The notes under the pieces were generated by a model. The model did not search any database and was not told where the DNA came from. It saw only the letters and a program-made list of their open reading frames with translations. DNA of 15,727 nt. Source: JBAXLO01 sp037134755. GTDB taxonomy: Bacteria > Bacteroidota > Bacteroidia > Bacteroidales > JACABE01. The position numbers and the translations under genes were made by a program. The stretch covers positions 1 to 15,727 of the forward strand of contig JBAXLO010000099.1 in the NCBI GenBank assembly GCA_037134755.1. Reading direction: 5' to 3'. This document shows, piece by piece, positions 1-5,649 of the stretch. The stretch's first letter is position 1. Each line of letters starts with the position of its first letter.

Positions 1-4
1 TGCT

Positions 5-22
5 TGTCCGAAGCTTCGGACA
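5..22. repeat. Perfect 18-bp palindrome
   Basis: The sequence TGTCCGAAGCTTCGGACA equals its own reverse complement, with no mismatch and no loop. It lies beyond the 3' end of the restriction endonuclease gene. The half-motif TGTCC/GGACA occurs again as a short inverted repeat at 164-175 (GGACA, two bases, TGTCC). It could be a protein-binding site or part of a cruciform or terminator, but no T-run follows directly. Its function is unknown, and the left window edge prevents seeing what it borders. Confidence 0.6.
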
Positions 23-32
23 CACGTCCCAC

Positions 33-108
33 GTTTTCATGTAGCATGAAAAAACATTTTTTCTAACTACCCGAGTTTTCATGTAGCATGAAAAAGCCTT
101 TTTTCATG
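33..108. repeat. Repeated hairpin unit (two exact copies plus a third arm)
   Basis: A 21-bp unit occurs exactly at 33-53 and 75-95, a spacing of 42 bp. Each copy is a hairpin: TTTTCATG, a 3-base TAG loop, then CATGAAAA (stems 34-41/45-52 and 76-83/87-94). A third TTTTCATG at 101-108 can pair with the CATGAAAAA at 87-95, so alternative structures are possible. Homopolymer A and T runs flank the stems. The block lies about 120-200 bases past the endonuclease stop codon and could end its transcript, or be a dispersed intergenic repeat. Seen directly: the repeat and its symmetry. Inferred: any role. Confidence 0.6.
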
Positions 109-228
109 CCTCCCGAAAAAAAAAGATACTCCTAACTGACTGATACTCTATAAAGCCATTTTGGGACACCTGTCCATAGAGCTGTTTATGTGCACTTAAC
201 AAAAAGATGTTTTTTTGGTGGTGAGTTT

Positions 229-1308
229 TTAATTCATTAAAATTGGTTCCATATAACAATCTAAGAATTCCTCGGTAACTCCTTTAAGCTTTCTTTTCTG
301 ACAAAGAGCATATAATTCCTCTACTGCTGAATATGAAAAGAATCTAGTATTTAAATCTTGAAACTGTGGTTTGTTTGCTTCTTTTATTACTTTTTCTCTA
401 TCTTCGTCAGGAGCAACGATTACATATCGAGTTGGAAAAGGAGGGAATTTATCTTTGAAATTCTTCATTCTAGATAACCCACTTGTTACACCTGTAGTAT
501 GTTCAACTTCCATTACAGCAGGCATAAGTTTTCCATTTTTAAACCAAATACAATCTATTAACAAAGCTGCTCGTATTGCATCATCATAAGCCGACATAAG
601 TTGTTCATCTTTTAATGAAACAATTACACCTTCAAATTCACCAAGTTTTTTGTTTTGATATAATATACCTTTATCATTTTGTGCAATCCAAGTTCTGAAA
701 TTTAATTGATGCCCTATAAAATACAATGCAACTTGAATCTGTGCATGCCTGCGTTGTATATTTATATCTAATTCAGTAGTTTTAATATCTGTTGGTAAAA
801 TCAATGCATCGTAAAAAGCTTCTAAAGTTGGTATTTCTGATATAACTATTTCAGTTTTTATTTCCTTAACTGTACCTTGTTTATGTGGGTTATCAGGAGT
901 CCACATTAAATGCTTGTGTCCTCTCTTAATTGAAGGCAACCCTCCGGTTAGTTCTATACGACCTGGATAACAAAATTGAAATTGAGGTGTATGTGCTAAT
1001 ATTGCTTCTAATACACTTCTAGTATTATAACTGGCTCCTAAAACTCTATCAAAATTTATTGGTTGATTTGCAGTAAAAGCATTAGCTATTCTCCATATTA
1101 ATTCAGATGAAATAGTCTCAACTTTTTTATTTTGGGATGTTTCACCTTTTGAAGGATCCCATCTTTTAATTCTAATAGGACCAACAGGCATTTCAATTTC
1201 TACTATTTCTATAAGCCCTCTATTTTTGGGGTTTAAATAATTATAAGTAGCTTTTTTATCTAATTGATTAATATAAGCTATAAGATTACTTGCTGTTAGT
1301 TTTTGCAT
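229..1308 (-). CDS. Probable type II restriction endonuclease, PD-(D/E)XK-like
   Basis: This 359-residue protein probably cleaves DNA at the site protected by the methyltransferase encoded just upstream. No signal peptide or membrane segment is visible. The best catalytic candidate is ID252 followed 15 residues later by E267-V-E269-H270-T, a D...ExE arrangement within alternating hydrophobic segments. That fits a PD-(D/E)XK-type metal site in which the usual lysine is replaced by glutamate, as is known for BamHI. The following stretch (TTGVTSGLSRM, 271-281) looks conserved in style, and a second beta segment (RYVIVAPDEDR, 294-304) follows. Its start codon lies inside the 3' end of the methyltransferase gene (23-base overlap), suggesting translational coupling with methylase made first. 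The N-terminal 110 residues may hold a DNA-binding domain, but I see no clear motif. I do not recognise the subfamily or the target sequence; the assignment rests on context plus the candidate active site. Confidence 0.72.
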   Translation of the reverse strand: MQKLTASNLIAYINQLDKKATYNYLNPKNRGLIEIVEIEMPVGPIRIKRWDPSKGETSQNKKVETISSELIWRIANAFTANQPINFDRVLGASYNTRSVLEAILAHTPQFQFCYPGRIELTGGLPSIKRGHKHLMWTPDNPHKQGTVKEIKTEIVISEIPTLEAFYDALILPTDIKTTELDINIQRRHAQIQVALYFIGHQLNFRTWIAQNDKGILYQNKKLGEFEGVIVSLKDEQLMSAYDDAIRAALLIDCIWFKNGKLMPAVMEVEHTTGVTSGLSRMKNFKDKFPPFPTRYVIVAPDEDREKVIKEANKPQFQDLNTRFFSYSAVEELYALCQKRKLKGVTEEFLDCYMEPILMN

Positions 1309-2458
1309 GTGAAATTTTTAAGTCTTTTATTTCGTTTTTATATATAAAATCAAGAATATTATTAGCAAGCCCATTTGCAGCTAAATAAGGAACACCATTA
1401 CCAATGGATTTAAACATATCGGTTAAAGTTATGTTAGCAGGTATTTCAAACTCTTCTGGTAGTGATTGTATTGCAAGAGCTTCTGCCGCAGTTATCCTTC
1501 TTTCTTTGTAAGGATGTAAATGTACCTCATTGTTGCCATATGCAGCTGTAGGAGAATAACGCCAACGATGCAAACGTTTATATGACTTTTTTAAATCATC
1601 CCCTTCATCTATAACTTTAAACTTCTCTAATCCTGCTTTTGGCTTAAAATAATGATTTGAGTTAAAATGATTTTTAACATTATTTTTTTGAAACCAATAT
1701 TCAACTGTTAACTCAACTGGAATATTTTCTGGGCAAGGTTTTACAGAATCTTTAATAAATTTATCTAAAGTAGGCCAATTAAAATTAAATACAGAATCTG
1801 CTTTAAACTTAATATTATTATCCCAATTAAAATTTTTAATTATAGGTGTACCATTCAATTTAAAACCTAAATCACCTAAAACATTTCGTTGAAATCCTAT
1901 TAATATAATTCGTTCCCTATTTTGAGGTGCTCCATATTCAATAGCATTTATAAGTTTTTCTGTTATATAATATCCCTCGTTTATAAGTTTAATTTTTATT
2001 GATTCAAAAAAAAGTCTATGCTTAGTAGTCCGATAAAGTCCTTTAACATTTTCAAATAAGAAAAAATCAGGCTTGTTTTTACATATTAAATCAATATATG
2101 TACTAGTTAATTTCCCATTCTCACCATTTTGCCCTCTATTTTTCCCAGCAACAGAAAAATCAGGACAAGGAGGTCCACCAATAAATCCTATTAAATTATA
2201 ATACCTTCTTGCTTCTTTAATATTATCAAATAACCAATTTGAATTTAAATTTGAAAGGTTTTCTGTTATATCTGCAACTTGATAACCAAATCTAGGAGGA
2301 TTAATACCTAATTTTTCTCTTGCACCAATATAAATATTTGCAAATTGTTTGTAATACTCATTTACAAATAAAGTTTCAAATTGATTAGTCTTTTCAAAGC
2401 CTAAATCTAAAAAACCAGCTCCAGCGAAAAAGGAAAATATGCCTATTTTTTGGTTCAT
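1286..2458 (-). CDS. DNA (cytosine-5)-methyltransferase of a type II R-M system
   Basis: This enzyme transfers methyl from S-adenosylmethionine to C5 of cytosine in the recognition site, protecting host DNA from the partner nuclease. The 390-residue protein carries the m5C motifs in standard order: motif I FSFFAGAGFLDLGFE (8-22, SAM binding); motif IV GGPPCPDFS (94-102) with catalytic Cys98; motif VI FENV (135-138) with Glu136; motif VIII QNRERIILIG (179-188); a target recognition region around 190-310; motif IX RRITAAEALAIQ (320-331); and motif X GNGVPYLAANG (353-363). Motif IV reads PPCPDFS rather than the common PPCQxFS. All expected catalytic residues are present, so it should be active. 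The gene is visibly AT-rich (about 22% G+C in 2221-2280), lower than sprA. It overlaps the downstream endonuclease gene. No controller (C) protein gene is visible. The recognition sequence cannot be read from the protein. Confidence 0.95.
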   Translation of the reverse strand: MNQKIGIFSFFAGAGFLDLGFEKTNQFETLFVNEYYKQFANIYIGAREKLGINPPRFGYQVADITENLSNLNSNWLFDNIKEARRYYNLIGFIGGPPCPDFSVAGKNRGQNGENGKLTSTYIDLICKNKPDFFLFENVKGLYRTTKHRLFFESIKIKLINEGYYITEKLINAIEYGAPQNRERIILIGFQRNVLGDLGFKLNGTPIIKNFNWDNNIKFKADSVFNFNWPTLDKFIKDSVKPCPENIPVELTVEYWFQKNNVKNHFNSNHYFKPKAGLEKFKVIDEGDDLKKSYKRLHRWRYSPTAAYGNNEVHLHPYKERRITAAEALAIQSLPEEFEIPANITLTDMFKSIGNGVPYLAANGLANNILDFIYKNEIKDLKISHAKTNSK

Positions 2459-2491
2459 TTTTGATTGACTTTTTTAGATATTAATATTTCT

Positions 2492-2499
2492 CAAAAATA
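2492..2499 (-). promoter_or_regulatory. Candidate -7 box for the R-M operon
   Basis: Read on the minus strand this is TATTTTTG, a match to the Bacteroidota -7 consensus TAnnTTTG, ending 33 bases before the methyltransferase start codon. No clear TTG (-33) lies at the usual distance, and the region is very AT-rich, so a chance match is possible. Confidence 0.35.
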
Positions 2500-2594
2500 C
2501 TAAAAAAATAGATATGAAAATAACTTATTATATTTTATTATGAAAATAAAATTTCACACTTTTCAAATGCACACAAAATGAAGTTAAGTCATTA

Positions 2595-2765
2595 TTAAAC
2601 CCAGATTACGCATTAAGATATTAAAATATCATTACAAATATCAAGATGCCAATTAAATAACCAATATTATTCTCTAATGCTACGCATTAGAAAATAAATG
2701 CATTAAATGATTGATTATATATAAAATATATATGAAATTTATTCTAATGCGTAATTTGGGTTAAA
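2595..2765. mobile_element. MITE-like inverted-repeat element with possible TTAAA target duplication
   Basis: A 16-bp terminal inverted repeat bounds the element: CCCAGATTACGCATTA at 2600-2615 and the complement of CCCAAATTACGCATTA at 2745-2760 (15 of 16 positions match). Directly outside both ends is TTAAA (2595-2599 and 2761-2765), which would fit a 5-bp target-site duplication. Close to the centre lies another hairpin of the same motif, TCTAATGC-TAC-GCATTAGA (2673-2691), so the ACGCATTA word recurs at both ends and in the middle. The 161-bp body has no coding capacity, so any mobility would depend on a transposase elsewhere. The symmetry is seen directly; mobility is inferred. TTAAA is a weak duplication in such AT-rich DNA. 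I cannot assign a transposon family. Confidence 0.5.
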
Positions 2766-2844
2766 CACAAAGGAGTTGAACATATTTTAAAGTTATCATC
2801 AGATAAAGAAAGAATAGTAAGGAAGTTTGTAAAAGAATAGAAGA

Positions 2845-2896
2845 GAGTGCCTAAAGTTTGGAGTGCTTAAAGTTTAAAAATAAAAGAGTGGCTAAA
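2845..2896. repeat. Short tandem repeat, GAGTGCYTAAAGTTT
   Basis: GAGTGCCTAAAGTTT (2845-2859) is followed one base later by GAGTGCTTAAAGTTT (2861-2875), a 16-bp period with one mismatch. A degenerate third unit, GAGTGGCTAAA, lies at 2886-2896. It is noncoding and looks like slipped-strand or dispersed intergenic repeat material. No function is evident. Confidence 0.6.
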
Positions 2897-2922
2897 TTAA
2901 TCCACACAACATATACACAATA

Positions 2923-2958
2923 AAAAATCTCCTGACCAATAAAGATCAGGAGATTTTT
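2923..2958 (-). terminator. Intrinsic terminator of rplU-rpmA, potentially bidirectional
   Basis: AAAAATCTCCTGA (2923-2935) pairs perfectly with TCAGGAGATTTTT (2946-2958): a 13-bp stem with a 10-base loop. It lies 24 bases after the rpmA stop codon. The outer A/T pairs give a T-tract on either strand, so it could work in both directions, though its position indicates the ribosomal protein transcript. Confidence 0.88.
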
Positions 2959-2982
2959 CAAAACAATAACTAATTAAATAAA

Positions 2983-3261
2983 CTAGTTAGCTTGAATTTC
3001 TTCGGTTTTAAAAGGTAGTATCGAAACAAAAGACTTATTGTCTCTACGTTTTTTAAATTCAACAATACCATCAACAAGAGCAAATAAAGTATGATCTTTA
3101 CCCATGCCTATGTTTAAACCTGGATTATGAACAGTACCACGTTGTCTTATTATTATATTTCCGGCGATAGCTACTTGTCCGCCATATATTTTCACACCTA
3201 AACGCTTGCTATGTGATTCTCTACCGTTGCTTGAACTCCCGGCACCTTTTTTGTGAGCCAT
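2983..3261 (-). CDS. rpmA: 50S ribosomal protein L27 (bL27)
   Basis: L27 is a large-subunit protein whose N-terminal tail reaches toward the peptidyl-transferase centre and helps position tRNA. The 92-residue product has the expected family length and begins directly with MAHKKGAGSSSNGRESHSKR, so it needs no N-terminal processing of the Firmicutes kind. The body contains LGVKIYGGQVAIAGNIIIRQ (21-40) followed by RGTVHNPGLNIGMGKDHTLF (41-60), the characteristic L27 core. It lies 47 bases downstream of rplU, the usual rplU-rpmA operon pair, and is followed by a strong hairpin terminator. Nothing in the sequence is abnormal. Confidence 0.99.
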   Translation of the reverse strand: MAHKKGAGSSSNGRESHSKRLGVKIYGGQVAIAGNIIIRQRGTVHNPGLNIGMGKDHTLFALVDGIVEFKKRRDNKSFVSILPFKTEEIQAN

Positions 3262-3308
3262 AATTAATATTTTTTAGTCTGCTATTGCAGCGCTTGTTAT
3301 TACTAATA

Positions 3309-3620
3309 TTATAAACTAATGTTTTCTATTTGTATCTGGGTCATATACTGACGATGACCGTTACATTTTTGATACCCTTTTCTTCTTTTCTTCTTAAATA
3401 CAAGAACCTTATCAGCTCTCATATGCGAAAGTATCTTTGCTGTAACTTTAGCACCATTAACGATAGGAGTTCCAACTTTCACCTTACCGTCATCTGCGGT
3501 AAGCATAACATTGTTAAACTCAACATTAGCGCCTTCTTCACCTTCTATACGATGAACAAACACTTTCTGATCTTTTTGCACTTTAAATTGCTGTCCTGCT
3601 ATATCTACTATTGCGTACAT
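3309..3620 (-). CDS. rplU: 50S ribosomal protein L21 (bL21)
   Basis: L21 binds 23S rRNA in the large subunit. The 103-residue length is typical. The N terminus MYAIVDIAGQQFKVQKDQ (1-18) and the basic C-terminal signature KKKRRKGYQKCNGHRQ (76-91) are diagnostic. The ATG start at 3620 is preceded by a promoter-like site and a small leader hairpin but no clear Shine-Dalgarno sequence, as is usual in Bacteroidota. It is first in the operon with rpmA. Length and motifs are complete and unremarkable. Confidence 0.99.
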   Translation of the reverse strand: MYAIVDIAGQQFKVQKDQKVFVHRIEGEEGANVEFNNVMLTADDGKVKVGTPIVNGAKVTAKILSHMRADKVLVFKKKRRKGYQKCNGHRQYMTQIQIENISL

Positions 3621-3642
3621 GATTTATGAATGTATTAGTTTC

Positions 3643-3658
3643 CCCATTTTTTAATGGG
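3643..3658 (-). promoter_or_regulatory. Small hairpin in the rplU leader
   Basis: On the minus strand, CCCATT and AATGGG pair around a 4-base loop, within the roughly 35-40 base leader between the candidate promoter and the rplU ATG. It has no T-run, so it is not an obvious terminator. Ribosomal protein operons are often autoregulated through leader structures, which is the only reason to note it. With a 6-bp stem it may be chance. Confidence 0.3.
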
Positions 3659-3662
3659 AGTG

Positions 3663-3692
3663 CAAAATTAAACAATTATTTTTAATTATCAA
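3663..3692 (-). promoter_or_regulatory. Promoter of rplU-rpmA (Bacteroidota type)
   Basis: On the minus strand TTG (3692-3690), a 19-base spacer, then TAATTTTG (3670-3663) match the Bacteroidota sigma factor pattern TTG-N(about 17-23)-TAnnTTTG. The -7 box ends 42 bases before the rplU start codon, leaving a leader of roughly 35-40 bases. Confidence 0.6.
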
Positions 3693-3735
3693 CACTATTT
3701 TGTTAAAAAAATTTCTTTTCTTTCAATAAAGTTAT

Positions 3736-4527
3736 CTATCTCTTTGATACTACCTCATATTTGTTATCATAATTAACTGTATATTTCCCTTTAGGCAATG
3801 CTGAGGTATCAATATATTTTTCTTCTCCTGTTATTAAAACCTTCCCATTTGCGTCCAAAACCTCATACATTGTTGGTGACGAAAACTCAATTCTGTCTTT
3901 TATTTTCTCTGTCACTATTGTTATTTCCCTTCCGGGGACTACATATTTTGTTTCTTTTGAATAAGTTTCTTTACCTTGTGAGTCTTTAAATATAATCCTA
4001 AAAAGGTTCTGACCTGTATTAGGGCTTATCTCTACAGTATAATTATTTCTTGATGTAGTATCAGTATTTTTAACTTCTGCTGCTTTTATCCATTTCCTCC
4101 ACCTATATTGTTCTACAACAAATTTCCCTTCCCCTGAATTACCCTTAAGCTCCCATGTTAAGAATTTCTTCTTATTTATTTTAGGTATTCCAAACGAGAA
4201 TGCAATTGTTTCTTCAAGTACTTCAGGATTTATTATTTTTGGTTTGCACCCATTCTTATGAAAGATTCGCACATGTACGTTTTTACCTGTTTCAATATGC
4301 ATATTAGGAAAATCAATTTCAAATGAATTGGAAATAATTTCATCATGTGTCTTCTGACCATTAACCCATACCTCATTAACACAATACCCATCACCTGATG
4401 AAGGATTTAAAACAATAAGATTCTTGCCTGCGTAAATCCCATCAATATTTACTTCTTGAGCAAATGATGATATTATCGAAAATATAAAGATTAAACTTAT
4501 TAATAATAAGCGTGTTTTAAATTGCAT
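3736..4527 (-). CDS. Exported protein with FnIII-like region and T9SS type A-like C terminus
   Basis: This 263-residue protein is not one I recognise by name. Residues 1-23 form a typical Sec signal peptide (positive QFKTR, then a hydrophobic stretch from LLLI to IIS, likely cleavage after SSFA). Residues about 25-110 are a beta-rich segment with two cysteines (49 and 94) that could form a disulfide. Residues about 120-195 resemble the FnIII-like module often placed before T9SS sorting domains (GQNLFRIIFKDSQGKETYS, 172-190). The last 45 residues read YEVLDANGKV, then IDTSALPKGKYTVNY and a final KYEVVSKR, closely in the style of the type A sorting domain (nGk...idtsaLpkGkY...K.vvk). An AAGGA-like sequence lies just upstream of the ATG. 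If the C terminus is a sorting signal, the protein would be cargo of the T9SS whose SprA is encoded four genes away. It is unusually small for such cargo and has no catalytic motif. Confidence 0.75.
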   Translation of the reverse strand: MQFKTRLLLISLIFIFSIISSFAQEVNIDGIYAGKNLIVLNPSSGDGYCVNEVWVNGQKTHDEIISNSFEIDFPNMHIETGKNVHVRIFHKNGCKPKIINPEVLEETIAFSFGIPKINKKKFLTWELKGNSGEGKFVVEQYRWRKWIKAAEVKNTDTTSRNNYTVEISPNTGQNLFRIIFKDSQGKETYSKETKYVVPGREITIVTEKIKDRIEFSSPTMYEVLDANGKVLITGEEKYIDTSALPKGKYTVNYDNKYEVVSKR

Positions 4528-4650
4528 TGTGTCCTTTTAATTTGAGTGCAATATTATAAAAAAATTACATTTTATTTATGATAAAATTAATACTTTAATT
4601 ATGATAAGACTTTTAGTATTGAAGAATAATAAGTTTATAAAAACAATAGC

Positions 4651-5046
4651 TTAGCTAAAATACTTTATATTTCGTTTGTGTAAGAACTTATAGATATAGA
4701 CACCCATAATGCAACCGATGGTATTAGCAATAAAATCGTAAACACTTGCTGTTCGACCAATATTCATGATGCCTTGTAATATTTCTGTAATGCCTCCTAA
4801 AAACACACCGAAAGCGACAGGGATTCCAATATAAAACCTGCTTAGTAGCGGATACTTTGTTTGTTTTCGAAAACCATTTAGTAATAATATCACTAATGTA
4901 CCAAACATAAAAAGATGAACAATCTTATCGGGCTCGAACATATCCATAAACTTAGGTGGTACAGGAAAAGCATCGCCAGGCAATAATGTAAGCAAAAGAA
5001 TAACAAGCACCCAGATAAGTGCCGGTATATTTGGCTTTATAAACAT
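4651..5046 (-). CDS. VanZ-like family membrane protein
   Basis: This 131-residue inner-membrane protein has about four transmembrane segments (roughly 9-23, 41-58, 70-90 and 102-122). It has VanZ-family hallmarks: DKIVHLFMFGTL (40-51) at the second helix, GGITEILQ (84-91), and the RTASVYDFIANTIG segment (98-111) leading into the last helix. VanZ proper is linked to teicoplanin resistance, but most small homologues have no defined function and this one should not be read as a resistance gene. It lies 144 bases downstream of gcvH, with a repeat element in between; a vanZ-like gene after gcvH is a pairing I associate with Bacteroidota sprA loci. No promoter of its own is obvious. Confidence 0.9.
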   Translation of the reverse strand: MFIKPNIPALIWVLVILLLTLLPGDAFPVPPKFMDMFEPDKIVHLFMFGTLVILLLNGFRKQTKYPLLSRFYIGIPVAFGVFLGGITEILQGIMNIGRTASVYDFIANTIGCIMGVYIYKFLHKRNIKYFS

Positions 5047-5082
5047 AGGATTGTTTTATTTGGATATTAAATCTATAAAAAT

Positions 5083-5150
5083 CGTCATTGCGAACACAAC
5101 GATGTAATACTATTTCTAAAAACAGTTTACAACTTATACTCGCAATGACG
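5083..5150. repeat. Palindromic intergenic repeat, CGTCATTGCGA type
   Basis: CGTCATTGCGA (5083-5093) and its exact complement TCGCAATGACG (5140-5150) bound a 68-bp unit between gcvH and the vanZ-like gene. The left arm is followed by AACACAACGATGTAAT, a degenerate form of the CGTCATTGCGAG..ACGAAGCAATC repeat seen widely between genes in many bacteria. It may form a long hairpin in the gcvH-vanZ transcript. Any mobility or regulatory role is inference. Confidence 0.6.
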
Positions 5151-5190
5151 AACTTGCAAGCCTTTAAAAGTCTTGCAGATTTAATTAGGT

Positions 5191-5574
5191 CTATTTTAAA
5201 CCTAAATGAGCTTTGTAAGCAGTTGCATCAAGCAATTCGCCAGCTTCAGCAGGATTAGTCATCTTTATTTTAACTATCCAACCCTCACCATAAGGATCTT
5301 TGTTAACCAATTCGGGAGTTGCTTCGAGTTCTTCGTTAAACTCCATAATCTCACCACTTACCGGCATAAACATATCACTAACTGTTTTAACAGCTTCGAT
5401 AGTTCCAAAAGTTTCTTCTTGCTTTAAGGTTTCACCTACCGTTTCGCATTCGATAAACACGATATCACCCAATTCGTTTTGAGCATAATCAGTAACTCCG
5501 CAATAAGCTTCGCCACCTTCAATCTTCAACCATTCATGGTCTTTAGTGTACTTTAATTTTTCAGGAATATTCAT
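5191..5574 (-). CDS. gcvH: Glycine cleavage system H protein
   Basis: GcvH is the lipoyl carrier of the glycine cleavage complex, shuttling the aminomethyl group between the P, T and L proteins in the cytoplasm. The 127-residue length is normal. The lipoyl-lysine motif is intact: FGTIEAVKTVSDMFMPVSGE, with Lys63 as the modified residue. Other family segments are KYTKDHEWLK (8-17), GVTDYAQNELGDIVFIE (26-42) and the C-terminal NKDPYGEGWIVKIK. It lies 75 bases after sprA with a promoter-like site in the gap, so it can probably be expressed separately from the sprA transcript. None of the other gcv genes is nearby; the sprA-gcvH neighbourhood is a recurrent Bacteroidota arrangement and does not by itself imply a role in secretion. 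Confidence 0.98.
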   Translation of the reverse strand: MNIPEKLKYTKDHEWLKIEGGEAYCGVTDYAQNELGDIVFIECETVGETLKQEETFGTIEAVKTVSDMFMPVSGEIMEFNEELEATPELVNKDPYGEGWIVKIKMTNPAEAGELLDATAYKAHLGLK

Positions 5575-5600
5575 TGATATATGATTTATTTAATTGTGTC

Positions 5601-5633
5601 CAAAATTACATCTTTTTATGATAACAATAACAA
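5601..5633 (-). promoter_or_regulatory. Candidate gcvH promoter
   Basis: The minus strand has TAATTTTG (5608-5601), matching TAnnTTTG, with TTG triplets 16 bases (5627-5625) and 22 bases (5633-5631) upstream. The -7 box ends 26 bases before the gcvH ATG. It lies in the 75-base gap after sprA. The surrounding sequence is low complexity, so only the -7 box is persuasive. Confidence 0.45.
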
Positions 5634-5649
5634 TAATAAAATTATTATT

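Larger units (their letters stand above)
2459..2982. other. 524-base intergenic region between rpmA and the R-M genes
   Basis: No intact gene is supported here. From low to high coordinate it contains the methyltransferase promoter candidate, the MITE-like element (2595-2765), a short plus-strand reading frame that looks like the end of a gene (HKGVEHILKLSSDKERIVRK and a few more residues, stop at 2838-2840) without a start, short tandem repeats (2845-2896), and the rpmA-side terminator (2923-2958). The mixture suggests an insertion-prone boundary between the conserved ribosomal operon and the accessory R-M genes. Confidence 0.7.

Noticed and set aside
33..108. CRISPR array
   Set aside because: Only two exact 21-bp copies, with an AT-rich 21-base spacer and no cas genes; the repeat is better described as hairpin units.
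371..589. 72-codon plus-strand frame inside the endonuclease gene
   Set aside because: It is antisense to a convincing gene, has a serine/isoleucine-rich shadow-type composition, and no recognisable motif.
3279..3290. Short CTGC-TATT-GCAG hairpin between rplU and rpmA
   Set aside because: A 4-bp stem without a T-run, inside an operon, is too weak to call an attenuator or processing site.
4651..5046. Antibiotic resistance gene because of the VanZ similarity
   Set aside because: Small VanZ-like proteins are widespread without van clusters; nothing nearby suggests glycopeptide resistance.
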